Origin: Tolypothrix bouteillei VB521301
GTDB taxonomy: Bacteria; Cyanobacteriota; Cyanobacteriia; Cyanobacteriales; Nostocaceae
NCBI RefSeq assembly: GCF_000760695.4
Contig: NZ_JHEG04000001.1
Location: forward strand, 8,903,123 to 8,967,122
Direction of reading: 5' to 3'
DNA: 64,000 bases
The notes under the pieces were generated by a model, which worked only from the letters and a program-made list of their open reading frames with translations, did no database searches and had not been told where the DNA came from. Below, piece by piece: positions 45,236-54,522 of this stretch; the stretch's first letter is position 1; each line of letters opens with the position of its first letter. A program made the translations under genes and the position numbers.

Positions 45236-46693
45236 TTACTTCCCAGACTGTATGCGAGTTAGAAGCTCGTAAAAAGGTTGCCAATTATCTTCTTGAACAA
45301 TTGGTTCCCAGATTGATTCAATAACTGGTCTCAAGATCGCGGTTTGGGGATTGTAACGAATTAAAGTTTGCGCGATCTCATTGATTTGTTCTCTATCAAA
45401 ATTGTTCAGTAACTTATGGTATAAAATACACCAACTATCAAAGAGTTGTGACGTGCCTGATATCGGTACAATACCTGAATCTACCATAATCAAACTGGGA
45501 TCGTCGCGCCATGTAGACGAAAACGTGCGAGCCATCTCATAAAAAAACTTATGATATTCAACTTTGCTCTCCTGCAAAAATTGAATTGTTAACTTAAAAA
45601 GTTCCAACGCTTCTGGATGCTCGATTTTCTCAAAACCCAGCTTTTTCAACATTAAAGAGCGGTATTCATGATGATAATGCTCGTCAAAACTTGCCAAACC
45701 AGCTTCCATATCAGATGGTTCGATAATAGCTTTTAAAGATTCTTGGAGTGTTTCTAAATTCCATTTACAAATACCTGGTTGATGGCTGTAGCAGTAGCGT
45801 CCATAGTAGTCGAAATAAGCAGCCGTAAAATTGGGTTGATAGCTGGTAATAAAAGCATAGGGACCGTAATCAAAACTTTCCCCCGTAATTGACATATTGT
45901 CAGTATTTAACACTGCGTGACAAAAACCAGCAGCCATCCACTGTCCTACGAGTTCTGCTGTTCTTTTGACTAACTCTGTATAAAACAATGCATATTTTTC
46001 TTTTTCATCTACTAAATGTCGATAATACTGCTCGATGACGTGATCTAATAGTTTCTGGGCTAAATCGGGACGCCGAATATAATGAAGTCGTTCAAACGTA
46101 CCAAATCGGATGTGCGAGCGATTCATCCTGACTATAACTGAGGAACGCGTAGGAGAGGGTTCATCACCGCGCCACAGGGATAACCCTGTTTCAATCATAC
46201 TCAAACATCGCGACGTCCGTACACCCATGTGATGCAATGCTTCTGCTGCTAGAACTTCCCGTACTCCGCCTTTGAGAGTCAGCATTCCATCTCCACCACG
46301 AGAGTATGGAGTTTTACCAGAACCTTTGGTACCAAAATCGTATAATACACCATCAGTTCCACGGACTTGTCCGTAGAGAAATCCTCTACCGTCACCCAAA
46401 AAAGGGTTGTATTCGCCAAATTGATAGCCGTGGTAACGAAGTGCTAACAGTGGTGTTCTTCCTTCAAATTTGCCAAAGGCTGTGATAAAGTGATCGTCTG
46501 TCACATACTCAGGATTTAGCCCCAAGCGGCTCAGGAGTGAATTGTTACGCCAACGTAATATGTGTTGGGGAAATTCTGCTGCGGCGACTTCATCGTAATA
46601 ATCATTACCTAAAGCTTCGAGAGCGCTTTCGTAGTTGAGGTTGAGGAAGGGATTGCCAGAAATCTTATTGTTTGCTGTTTCAGCTAGAGCCAT
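45236..46693 (-). CDS. selO: protein adenylyltransferase SelO (YdiU)
   Basis: A 485-residue pseudokinase-fold enzyme that transfers AMP from ATP to proteins. It has the SelO motifs [29 protein letters not shown] and [23 protein letters not shown] with catalytic and metal-binding Asp and Asn residues, and [11 protein letters not shown]. Start 46693 (MALAETANN) was preferred over 46804 because the additional 37 residues are basic and hydrophobic without family resemblance. It is convergent with ycf20. Confidence 0.93.
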   Translation of the reverse strand: MALAETANNKISGNPFLNLNYESALEALGNDYYDEVAAAEFPQHILRWRNNSLLSRLGLNPEYVTDDHFITAFGKFEGRTPLLALRYHGYQFGEYNPFLGDGRGFLYGQVRGTDGVLYDFGTKGSGKTPYSRGGDGMLTLKGGVREVLAAEALHHMGVRTSRCLSMIETGLSLWRGDEPSPTRSSVIVRMNRSHIRFGTFERLHYIRRPDLAQKLLDHVIEQYYRHLVDEKEKYALFYTELVKRTAELVGQWMAAGFCHAVLNTDNMSITGESFDYGPYAFITSYQPNFTAAYFDYYGRYCYSHQPGICKWNLETLQESLKAIIEPSDMEAGLASFDEHYHHEYRSLMLKKLGFEKIEHPEALELFKLTIQFLQESKVEYHKFFYEMARTFSSTWRDDPSLIMVDSGIVPISGTSQLFDSWCILYHKLLNNFDREQINEIAQTLIRYNPQTAILRPVIESIWEPIVQEDNWQPFYELLTRIQSGK

Positions 46694-46854
46694 TAGACTT
46701 GTGTGCGATTTGGTGTAAAATGTAGCCAGTCTGGGGCGATAGATTAAAAAAATTGAACTGAAAAACTTCTTCTTTAATACTATCTTCTCGTCAGCCTTCA
46801 GCAAAAGTTAGATCCCCAACTTCTTAAAAACTGGGGATTGAAATGCAGTCAATA

Positions 46855-47289
46855 TCAATTTCTCGAATTTCGGTTGGTGGGTGATGAATCTTCAGAGAGG
46901 ATAGCGTTGATTTTTCGTCGAGAAGCTTGAACTATTGTTTGTATACGCGCTCTTTGTGTAGGTGTTAGTTTTACCGATTGCATCAGTTGAGTGAAATTCT
47001 GACGCGATCGCAAACCTTGAACCATTTTGCTTTGTTGAACTTGGGTAAACACAGCTTCCACCTCTTGGTATGCTTCTTCTTTGAGGGCTTGTATTTTTTG
47101 ACGCTGTTGCGGAGTTAGTCTTTTTTCAATACGTGGTAAGGCGTATCCTAAAGCTTGTATCGTCAGTGGAACGAGTATATATGAAGGAAGCGGTCTGGCT
47201 AGTGCTGCAGACGGTATTCCCGATAAGACGGTAATTAGAACAAAAGACGTAAAAAATACAGATAGGCGGTTTGTATATTTGTAACTCAT
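46855..47289 (-). CDS. Spy/CpxP-like exported protein, 144 aa
   Basis: A protein with a signal peptide (hydrophobic segment, cleavage near SAALARPLP). The mature part has two LTPxQ-type motifs, RLTPQQRQKIQALKEEAYQEV and LTPTQRARIQTIVQASRRKI, the repeated signature of Spy/CpxP periplasmic chaperones. It is helical and basic. Role in envelope stress is likely by family, not shown. Confidence 0.75.
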   Translation of the reverse strand: MSYKYTNRLSVFFTSFVLITVLSGIPSAALARPLPSYILVPLTIQALGYALPRIEKRLTPQQRQKIQALKEEAYQEVEAVFTQVQQSKMVQGLRSRQNFTQLMQSVKLTPTQRARIQTIVQASRRKINAILSEDSSPTNRNSRN

Positions 47290-47328
47290 TGAGAAAGTTT
47301 CCTACAGGATTTCGTAGAGATTCAAAGA

Positions 47329-47895
47329 CTAATTCTTTAAACGCCAATTATAGTTGGTAATGCTGGTAAGAATGTGATCTTCCCATTTTTCATGAATGAG
47401 CAAATAATCTCTGGCATAGCCTTCTATGACAAATCCCAGCTTTTTCAAGACATTACCGCTACGGCGATTGTGAGGCATATAGTTAGCCATAACACGGTGC
47501 ATATTTAATTCTTGAAATACATATTGAATGGCTGCTTGCAGTGCTTCTACCATATAACCCTTTCCTTGTTCGGTTTCTGCAAGCCCGTATCCAACATTAC
47601 AATACTGGGCGGCTCGTCTTGTGAAGTTACTAAAGTTAATCAGTCCAATAATTGTTTTTGGATCGTTTTGCAAAAAAATAAATAGTCTTAAAGATATGTC
47701 ATTTAGAAATTCTTTGCGATCGCTGTCTATCCTCCAAGACCAATAATCCTCAGTAAAGAACCCTTCAGCCCAAGCCGGAGAGTAAGGAGTTAAAAAAGTT
47801 TTGTTATCTGTATAAAATTTTAGAATTGCCGAAATATCTTCTTTAGTCGCTAACCTTAGCAAAAGACGCTCGGTTGTAATAAGTGGCAGTTCCAT
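47329..47895 (-). CDS. GNAT family N-acetyltransferase
   Basis: A 188-residue RimJ-like acetyltransferase. Signature elements are ITTERLLLRLATKEDISAIL at the N-terminus, VGYGLAETEQGKGYMVEAL for acetyl-CoA binding, and MPHNRRSGNVLKKLGFVIEGYARDYL near the end. Substrate unknown; relatives acetylate ribosomal protein N-termini or other amines. ATG 47895 replaces a TTG 15 bases upstream. Confidence 0.9.
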   Translation of the reverse strand: MELPLITTERLLLRLATKEDISAILKFYTDNKTFLTPYSPAWAEGFFTEDYWSWRIDSDRKEFLNDISLRLFIFLQNDPKTIIGLINFSNFTRRAAQYCNVGYGLAETEQGKGYMVEALQAAIQYVFQELNMHRVMANYMPHNRRSGNVLKKLGFVIEGYARDYLLIHEKWEDHILTSITNYNWRLKN

Positions 47896-48450
47896 TTTTA
47901 TCGCTATCAATAACTAGAATGACAACATTTTCTAATTTTTCTGTAGTATTGACAACTAAATTTAAGTTTTTTATCTTTCCAAGAAGACAGGCATCATATA
48001 AAAATCCTATTTAATAGGTAAAAATTGCTGTTATCCAGATTCCGGACATCTCAAAAAAGTCAGTCATTTCACTTTTCGGGAAAATCACCGATCGAAATTT
48101 TAAGTACTGTTCGGCAAGCGCTCCTCTCTGATGCGGGAAACCCGCAGGCGAAGTACGCTCCCCTAGGGGAGCATCCCAATGAATGCACATTACCCTCAGA
48201 ATAGAATTCTGGGGCTATACAATTTAAGTCCACCTACGTGGACTTAAATTGTATAGCTGCGATTTCAATCGCAAGCGTGTTTTTTCACTCATTGGGATGT
48301 TCCCTCCCCTAGATATATTTCAAAAATCAAATAGGATTGCCATACAACTCAATGATATCTTTAGATTTTCCGTAGCGAACTATTAATAGAACCTGTACAA
48401 TCAGGGGAATGCATTAAACACAAAACTCTGATATTAAGAACATTAAAGTG
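47896..48450. other. gene-free 0.55 kb holding a palindromic element
   Basis: No credible gene. It contains the inverted-repeat element at 48161-48312 described separately, and GC-rich text AACCCGCAGGCGAAGTACGC near 48140. The bioB start follows. Confidence 0.6.
48161..48312. mobile_element. palindromic element with terminal inverted repeats, about 150 bp
   Basis: The outer arms are CCCTAGGGGAGCATCCCAATGA (48161-48182) and TCATTGGGATGTTCCC...CCTAG (48289-48312), matching as inverted repeats with one change and a small insertion. Inside, CTATACAATTTAAGTCCAC (48215-48233) and its perfect complement (48238-48256) give a 19-bp stem with loop CTAC. A TGCGATTTCAATCGCAAGCGT unit with a T6 run follows at 48258-48285. 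The same ends recur in degraded form at 3349-3427. No coding capacity, so a non-autonomous element. Confidence 0.7.
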
Positions 48451-49461
48451 ATGTCAGTAGCAATAAGATACGATTGGCAAGAATCAGAGATACAAGCAAT
48501 ATATAGTACTCCATTGCTAGAGCTTATCTATCAAGCAGCTAGTACACACCGTCAATACCACGATCCCAAAAAGATACAAGTTTGTAAACTGATATCAATC
48601 AAAACAGGGGGTTGTCCGGAAGATTGTGGTTACTGCGCTCAGTCCTCGCACTACAAAACAGAAGTCAAGCCACAAGCACTCTTAGAAAAGGAAACAGTGG
48701 TGGGAATTGCACGACAAGCACGCCTAAACGGGGCGAGTCGGGTGTGTATGGGCGCTGCTTGGCGAGAGGTGCGCGACAATTCTCAATTCGAGCAAGTGCT
48801 GGATATGGTTAAGGAAGTTACGGCTTTAGGCGTAGAAGTCTGCTGCACTTTAGGTATGCTTACAGAAACACAAGCCAAGCGCCTCGAAGAAGCAGGGCTT
48901 TACGCCTATAACCATAACTTAGATACTTCTCGCGATTACTACAGTACTATTATTACCACCAGAACATACGACGATCGCCTCAACACAATTAATAATGTTC
49001 GTCAGACAAACGTTACAGTATGCTCTGGAGGTATACTCGGTCTGGGTGAAACTGCAGGGGATCGAATATCCATGCTACACACTCTAGCAACCCTACATCC
49101 TCACCCAGAATCCGTACCAGTGAATATTCTTTCCAAGGTTGAAGGGACACCTTTAGAAAACCAATCAGATGTTCCCATTTGGGATATTCTGCGGACGATC
49201 GCCACAGCCCGAATTGTTATGCCAACTTCTGACGTTCGGTTAAGTGCCGGTAGAGCAAAACTGTCACAAGTTGAACAAGCACTGTGCTTCCTAGCAGGAG
49301 CAAATTCCATCTTTTCCAGCGATGACGGACATATGCTAACAGTGACAACTCCCTGTCCGGGTTATGACAGCGATCGCGAAATGTTAGATTTGCTTGGTTT
49401 GGAAATGCGCCCTCCTTTCACTCGTCAGGAGAAAGTTGCCAAGGAAAGCCTAGTCTTGTAA
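48451..49461 (+). CDS. bioB: biotin synthase
   Basis: A 336-residue radical-SAM enzyme inserting sulfur into dethiobiotin. The 4Fe-4S motif is [12 protein letters not shown] with Cys55, Cys59 and Cys62. YNHNLDTS and GGILGLGE are standard, and RLSAGR contains the conserved Arg that binds the 2Fe-2S cluster. ATG 48451 was chosen over a GTG one codon upstream. It is convergent with petL across a heptad-repeat palindrome. Confidence 0.98.
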   Translation: MSVAIRYDWQESEIQAIYSTPLLELIYQAASTHRQYHDPKKIQVCKLISIKTGGCPEDCGYCAQSSHYKTEVKPQALLEKETVVGIARQARLNGASRVCMGAAWREVRDNSQFEQVLDMVKEVTALGVEVCCTLGMLTETQAKRLEEAGLYAYNHNLDTSRDYYSTIITTRTYDDRLNTINNVRQTNVTVCSGGILGLGETAGDRISMLHTLATLHPHPESVPVNILSKVEGTPLENQSDVPIWDILRTIATARIVMPTSDVRLSAGRAKLSQVEQALCFLAGANSIFSSDDGHMLTVTTPCPGYDSDREMLDLLGLEMRPPFTRQEKVAKESLVL

Positions 49462-49467
49462 ATTATG

Positions 49468-49528
49468 CTCGCGCAAAGGTGCAAAGTCGCAAAGCTGGTT
49501 TTTTGGCGTCTTTGCGCCTTTGCGTGAG
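49468..49528. repeat. CGCAAAG repeat palindrome between bioB and petL
   Basis: The arms (49468-49486, CTCGCGCAAAGGTGCAAAG; 49510-49528) match as inverted repeats in 17 of 19 positions, and the unit CGCAAAG recurs. Placed between two convergent genes, it could end transcripts in both directions. Confidence 0.65.
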
Positions 49529-49537
49529 ATTCAAAAA

Positions 49538-49633
49538 TTAGAGAATTTTGGCAGCACGCAAACCAAACAGTAAACCAACCGCAATACCAGTGAACACGGC
49601 TAAGAATCCTACGTAAGCGATCGCAGCAAACAT
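49538..49633 (-). CDS. petL: cytochrome b6-f complex subunit PetL
   Basis: A 31-codon gene: [19 protein letters not shown] and then a second hydrophobic part ending GLRAAKIL. It is a single membrane span with the pattern of PetL (FxAxxF-GIAVG-(L/I)(L/I)F-(G/A)-(L/I)(R/K)-xKI(L/I)), the small peripheral subunit of the cytochrome b6-f complex. GGAG lies about 9 bases before the ATG. It stands alone, divergent from aroB. The identification rests on sequence and length only. Confidence 0.8.
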   Translation of the reverse strand: MFAAIAYVGFLAVFTGIAVGLLFGLRAAKIL

Positions 49634-49855
49634 TTGTGTTTCTCCACATTCATTTATAAATCTATTGAAACATTTATCCGGGCTGACACTCAACTATCTT
49701 CCTTGTCCCCCCCATCTCCCCCATCCCCCTCATCCTTAAGGAAGATATATCCAAAAATTAGACAGAAAAGAAAATAAAAAGGGTCTAACATTCAGGAATC
49801 GATAATGCCTATGCTGTAGAATACAGCCCGATAGTGCTTGGAAAGGGGTTTGGTA

Positions 49856-50959
49856 ATGGCTTCTGTTATTGACGTGAATCTACCGCAGCAGTCCTATGAA
49901 ATTGCGATCGCACCCGGCGGTCTGGATAAGCTGGGTGAATATATGACTCATCTAAAGCTGGGCAAGAAGGTACTTATAGTTTCAAACCCAACATTATTTA
50001 AGCATTATGGAGAAAGGGCAATTGGCTCTCTAGAAACTGCTGGATTTGAAGTCTCAAGCTGCGCCTTACCACCAGGCGAACGCTATAAAACCTTAAACTC
50101 AGTGCAAAAAATTTACGATACTGCTTTAGAAAATCGTATAGAACGCTCATCAACAATGGTGGCATTAGGAGGTGGCGTTATTGGAGATATGACTGGCTTT
50201 GCAGCAGCTACTTGGTTGCGGGGGATTAACTTTGTACAAGTACCAACAACACTCCTAGCTATGGTGGATGCATCAATCGGTGGCAAAACTGGTGTCAATC
50301 ATCCCCGAGGAAAGAATTTGATTGGTGCATTCCATCAACCGCGCTTGGTTCTTATAGATCCAGAAGTCCTAAAAACTTTGCCAGTGCGGGAGTTTCGTGC
50401 GGGAATGGCAGAAGTGATTAAATACGGTGTCATTTGGGATGCTCAATTATTTAGCGAGATGGAACAGAGCAAACGTCTTGACCAAATGCGCTATATCAAA
50501 CCCGAGTTAACAGACAGTATCTTGACGCGCTCTTGTCAAGCGAAAGCTGATGTCGTTAGTAAAGATGAGAAAGAAGCAGGGCTGCGAGCGATTCTCAACT
50601 ACGGACACACCATCGGTCATGCAGTAGAAAGCTTGACAGGTTACCGTGTTGTCAATCACGGTGAAGCAGTTGCTATTGGTATGGTAGCAGCAGGGCAGAT
50701 TGCAGTAGAACTGGGAATGTGGCAAAAAGAAGAGACAGAACGTCAAGATTCCCTGATTCAAAAAGCAGGTTTACCAACTCAACTGCCATCCGGGTTAGAT
50801 ATTGACGCCATAGTTGATGCTTTGCAACTAGATAAGAAAGTGAAAGCTGGTAAAGTCAGGTTTATTTTGCCAACACAGATTGGAACTGTAACAATTACCG
50901 ATGAAGTGCCATCTGATACAATTAAGCAAGTGTTGCAAAGGATGATAACTGTAGAATAA
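49856..50959 (+). CDS. aroB: 3-dehydroquinate synthase
   Basis: A 367-residue shikimate-pathway enzyme converting DAHP to 3-dehydroquinate. NAD-binding [16 protein letters not shown], the [20 protein letters not shown] stretch and the metal-binding AEVIKYG and [11 protein letters not shown] (Glu and His residues) are present. ATG 49856 (MASVIDVN) was preferred over a TTG 18 bases upstream; GGAAAGGGG precedes both. It is divergent from petL. Confidence 0.97.
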   Translation: MASVIDVNLPQQSYEIAIAPGGLDKLGEYMTHLKLGKKVLIVSNPTLFKHYGERAIGSLETAGFEVSSCALPPGERYKTLNSVQKIYDTALENRIERSSTMVALGGGVIGDMTGFAAATWLRGINFVQVPTTLLAMVDASIGGKTGVNHPRGKNLIGAFHQPRLVLIDPEVLKTLPVREFRAGMAEVIKYGVIWDAQLFSEMEQSKRLDQMRYIKPELTDSILTRSCQAKADVVSKDEKEAGLRAILNYGHTIGHAVESLTGYRVVNHGEAVAIGMVAAGQIAVELGMWQKEETERQDSLIQKAGLPTQLPSGLDIDAIVDALQLDKKVKAGKVRFILPTQIGTVTITDEVPSDTIKQVLQRMITVE

Positions 50960-51003
50960 ATAGTAGATGAAAAAAAAGAAGCAGAAATTTTAAATCATCA
51001 ACT

Positions 51004-51612
51004 ATGCTACAACCACTATCTAGTCGAATTAGTTTTCAAGAATTTATCGAATGGAAACCAGAAGGGAAACGTTATGAACTACATGATGGAATAATTGTCG
51101 AAATGGCACAACCACTTGGAGAACATGAAGAAGTCACTGGCTTTTTAACTAAAAAATTGGGTACGGAGTTAGATCGGTTAAGTCTTCGCTACCTAATCCC
51201 TAAAACAGCATTAGTTAAGCCTTTAGAAAATGAATCAGCTTATTCACCAGATATTTTGATAGTTAACAAAGATAATTTGCAGTTTGAACCTTTCTGGAAA
51301 AAAGAATCTACTGTAACTCAGGATGCATCTATTCCTTTAATAGTTGAGGTCGTTAGTACCAACTGGCGGGATGACTATTATATTAAGTATGCTATTTACG
51401 AACAAATTGGTATTCCAGAATATTGGATTGTCGATTACTTGGCTTTAGGTGGACGCTCATTCCTTGGTAACCCTAAAATACCCACTATCTTTATTTGCTC
51501 GTTAATAGAAGGTGAATACCAAATGACTAAATTTAGAAATAACGACCGTATTCATTCTCCAACATTCCCAGAATTAAACTTAACTGTTCAACAGATATTT
51601 AATGCTGATTAG
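51004..51612 (+). CDS. Uma2 family (DUF820) restriction-endonuclease-fold protein
   Basis: A 202-residue protein of the PD-(D/E)XK-fold Uma2 family, which is very expanded in cyanobacteria. It has YELHDGIIVEMAQPLGEHEE at the start, YSPDILIVNK, LIVEVVSTNWRDDYYIK with the acidic and Lys residues of the core, and YEQIGIPEYWIVDY. The function is unknown; nuclease activity is inferred from fold. It lies 44 bases downstream of aroB. Confidence 0.88.
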   Translation: MLQPLSSRISFQEFIEWKPEGKRYELHDGIIVEMAQPLGEHEEVTGFLTKKLGTELDRLSLRYLIPKTALVKPLENESAYSPDILIVNKDNLQFEPFWKKESTVTQDASIPLIVEVVSTNWRDDYYIKYAIYEQIGIPEYWIVDYLALGGRSFLGNPKIPTIFICSLIEGEYQMTKFRNNDRIHSPTFPELNLTVQQIFNAD

Positions 51613-51697
51613 AGAAGTCAGTGGGGAAATTGATGAAGAAGAGTGGAGGTTACTTAGGCTGTGAGTAACGTCCCACAATTTTTTTTGGAAGATTTTG

Positions 51698-53599
51698 TTA
51701 AAAAGTTTGACAGCGTTCTAAAGCAGCAGCACGTATATATCGATTAGCATCTTTAGCCAGATGTTGTAAAGTCTTTCGAGGTGTTTGAGGATGTAGTGCA
51801 ATTATATAGCGTTCGATCCATACTAAAGATTCAGCATTTTTTTGGAGAAAACTTGGCGAGACATTAGTATCTAATAAAGCCAGTAAGTAACCCAAAGAGT
51901 AGCTTTCTTTATGATAGATTTTGTCAATTAATCGTAAAAAATCTTCTTTTGTTAAATTGGGATTCATTAATATAGCGTAGCGAACCTTGTCATCAGAATC
52001 TTCAGCTAATCTTTCTAAAATGTGTAATGGCGTTGTAGCTTCTCTAGCAACATTAAGACGAACTTCGGAGTCTGTACTTTTAGCTAGTATTTCTAAAATT
52101 TCAACGTTAACATTTCGATGTTGAACAAGAAGAATAAGTGTACAATGATCATTATTTCCACGCAAAGCGATTTTTTTCAATAATTCTGTAGGTGTACTGG
52201 GGTTACGTGCTAAACTAAAGTCATTACTACTGTTTTCTGCTAACATATCGAAGACACTAGTTGGAAGATTTGGATTACCAACTAAAGATAAATTGACAAA
52301 ATAACTATTTTGCTGGGCTAAATCTCTTAAGATTTTTTCAGGAGCATTAGGATTTTTAGCTACAGAACATTCTATCTCCCAATCATCATTAGCGAGTTTA
52401 GAAAGAATATTTTTAGGTGTGCTGGGATTTTTAGCTACATTAGCAACAATTCCTTTGTTAGAAGATTGAGCCAATTTTTCAAGAATATAAATTGGTGTAT
52501 TAGGATGTGTGGCAACAAAAAGTTGCCATTCATCATTCTTTTTTTGTGCCATTTTTTCCAAAAATTGACTGGGGATTTTAGCTCTTTTAAAAACTTCGCG
52601 TTCGGGATAACTTGTAATAAGATTAATACAGTCTCGTCTTTTGATTAAATTATCCAAGATTTTACTTAATATTTCTTCTGGCAGATAAGGATTTTCAAGC
52701 ATTGCTGTTTTTATTTTAAAATGCTTGTCTTCCTCTGTTAACAATTGGGTTAAGGTATTAATATCGGTAGTAGTTCTCGCTAATGAAAGTTTTTCCTCAA
52801 TAGCTAAAATTTTACGTTTTTTTCCTTGCTCTGGAAAACGAAAAAATTTTTCTAGAACTACACGATAAACATTTTTATATGTCAAATCTTCTGGCGAATC
52901 TTTGACTGTATTTTGAAATAAAATATCTATTTCGGATTTAAAAATTTTTGTCAAAAATTGCTTGTAACTGGTGTCAGTATAACGAGTTGAAATAATATAT
53001 TTCAGAACTTCTTCTTGCCATCCGTGCTTCAGTTCTTGCTCCCAATTTACATGAAAATCTATGTTTAATAAAATATCCCATGCATCATAATATTCATTTT
53101 CTCGCCAAGAATGCTGATAGTAGGAATGTGATGGTTCATCAAATATTTCAAATAAGTTTACTAGGTAGTAGAGAGAAGTTTTAGGATTCATTAGCATTGA
53201 TAAAGCAATTTTCCTATTGTTTTGTTTCGAGGCAAAATCAAATAAGAAACTTGGAATTTGCTCGTATTTTAAAAGTGTTACCAAAGTTTCAATTGGAATG
53301 TCTTTGACGAAATTAGGATTTTCTAAAAATAAAATTTCTAAAATAGGATTCGATAAGAAATCTTCTGGAAATTCAAGTGCTAAGTTCCACAAAATATGGA
53401 TAGGAGTATTTGGATTTTGTGCTAATGTCTTTCTAATATCTGGATGGAAATTATAATATAGTTGAGCTAATACTTGAGGTGGAGCATTAGGATTTTGAGC
53501 AACGATCGCGGCTAAATTTGTATCCATTGCCGCTAATTCTTGTAGGCGATCGCCAGATGTATTTTTATTTGCTGCTTCTTCTATTAACTTTTTGTCCAT
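51698..53599 (-). CDS. leucine-rich-repeat-variant / HEAT-like repeat protein
   Basis: A 633-residue protein built almost entirely of about 23-residue repeats of the form A-x-NPxTPxxILxxLAxD (for example VAQNPNAPPQVLAQLYYN; VAKNPSTPKNILSKLANDD; LARNPSTPTELLKKIALRG). This is the leucine-rich-repeat-variant (LRV) type first noted in a nitrogen-fixation-associated Azotobacter protein. It would form an alpha-solenoid for protein binding. A region at about 120-260 is not obviously repetitive. ATG 53599 replaces a TTG 12 bases upstream. No partner is known. Confidence 0.82.
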   Translation of the reverse strand: MDKKLIEEAANKNTSGDRLQELAAMDTNLAAIVAQNPNAPPQVLAQLYYNFHPDIRKTLAQNPNTPIHILWNLALEFPEDFLSNPILEILFLENPNFVKDIPIETLVTLLKYEQIPSFLFDFASKQNNRKIALSMLMNPKTSLYYLVNLFEIFDEPSHSYYQHSWRENEYYDAWDILLNIDFHVNWEQELKHGWQEEVLKYIISTRYTDTSYKQFLTKIFKSEIDILFQNTVKDSPEDLTYKNVYRVVLEKFFRFPEQGKKRKILAIEEKLSLARTTTDINTLTQLLTEEDKHFKIKTAMLENPYLPEEILSKILDNLIKRRDCINLITSYPEREVFKRAKIPSQFLEKMAQKKNDEWQLFVATHPNTPIYILEKLAQSSNKGIVANVAKNPSTPKNILSKLANDDWEIECSVAKNPNAPEKILRDLAQQNSYFVNLSLVGNPNLPTSVFDMLAENSSNDFSLARNPSTPTELLKKIALRGNNDHCTLILLVQHRNVNVEILEILAKSTDSEVRLNVAREATTPLHILERLAEDSDDKVRYAILMNPNLTKEDFLRLIDKIYHKESYSLGYLLALLDTNVSPSFLQKNAESLVWIERYIIALHPQTPRKTLQHLAKDANRYIRAAALERCQTF

Positions 53600-53899
53600 A
53601 TTATTTTCCAAAAAATAGTTTTACTCATTACTACCTGCCTACTAAAATGTGAGGCTCTGCCTCAGGTTGCAGAGCGGGTGCAGGAGGCGGAGCCTCTTCT
53701 TAAGGTATCCCAGGCTGAGCTATCGGAACGAGTGATGCGAGGAGGCTCCCAGATCCCCAGCGTCTCAAAGAAGTCGGAGAGCGGAGCAAACTTAGCCGTC
53801 AAATTTTTTCTTCTTTCCGGAGGTAGAGACAGACGAGGGGGATATAGAGATGGTAGATGCACCCTAATTGCCGCCCTCAGTCTGTGGCTGAGGGCTTTT
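53600..53899. other. 300-base gap with GAGGC palindromes and an orphan terminator
   Basis: Two GAGGC(TCT/GGA)GCCTC palindromes lie at 53651-53663 and 53684-53696. Short open frames here on both strands consist of repeat-derived Arg/Pro/Gly-rich sequence and are not taken as genes. A strong plus-strand terminator closes the interval, with no gene on the plus strand leading into it. Confidence 0.6.
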
Positions 53900-53901
53900 T
53901 T
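53873..53901 (+). terminator. strong intrinsic terminator without an obvious gene before it
   Basis: GCCCTCAG (53873-53880) and CTGAGGGC (53888-53895) are exact complements with a 7-base loop and are followed by TTTTTT. It reads on the plus strand only; on the minus strand no T tract follows. It may terminate a small RNA that starts somewhere in 53600-53850. Confidence 0.75.
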
Positions 53902-54505
53902 ATCGGAAAATTTGAGGCAATAAACTTGGAGCCATCAACAAAGCATAAAAAATAAATCCAAAGAATAAAGTTGTTAAAACAGTAAAAATATAACCAAGGC
54001 ACATTAATAAACCATCAGATTCTATCGTAGCTACTGCAAGCAGCAATATTCCAACGGTGGGAATGGGATTGGTGAAAGGAATTGGTGAAATCAGTAGAAG
54101 AATTAACCAAGAAATACAAAGTCCGTTGATTCTCCAAATAAAAGGATGGTTTGCAATTGTTGCCATCCTGGGACGGGTGATTTTTTCTAACAATCTAGTG
54201 ACTCGTCTCAAGTTTTGTAGAAGTATTTCAACAAAAGCCCGAGGGAATTTATACTGAGCTATTTTTTGCGGTAGCCAAGGCGATCGCCTTCCCAAAGCCA
54301 TCTGTACTGATAGTATTAAACCAGCACCACCAAAGGGACCTGTTAAACCGGGTGGGATGGGAAATAGGAAAGGCAGTACCAATAATACAATCACCAGGCA
54401 AAATCCTCGCTCTGAGGTTTCAGCCAATATATCCCCAAGGCTAAGTGGCTGTTCGGATAGCCTTTGCAGCAGGGACTTAATATCTTGAGAGAATTTGAGG
54501 TGCAT
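53900..54505 (-). CDS. ExoD family exopolysaccharide-synthesis protein
   Basis: A 201-residue membrane protein with the ExoD signature LGDILAETSERGFCLVIVLLVLPFLFPIPPG and about five spans. Such proteins are linked to exopolysaccharide production. An in-frame GTG at 54526 would overlap the stop of the upstream lipid-kinase gene by four bases (GTGA); I preferred ATG 54505 (MHLKFSQD) because family members begin with this segment. It is co-directional with the lipid-kinase gene and probably in one operon. Confidence 0.85.
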   Translation of the reverse strand: MHLKFSQDIKSLLQRLSEQPLSLGDILAETSERGFCLVIVLLVLPFLFPIPPGLTGPFGGAGLILSVQMALGRRSPWLPQKIAQYKFPRAFVEILLQNLRRVTRLLEKITRPRMATIANHPFIWRINGLCISWLILLLISPIPFTNPIPTVGILLLAVATIESDGLLMCLGYIFTVLTTLFFGFIFYALLMAPSLLPQIFR

Positions 54506-54522
54506 TGAGCGTGCGTGAATGG

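Noticed and set aside
53662..53923. Plus and minus frames between the LRV and ExoD genes
   Set aside because: Composed of palindrome-derived sequence; the plus frame reads through a strong terminator.
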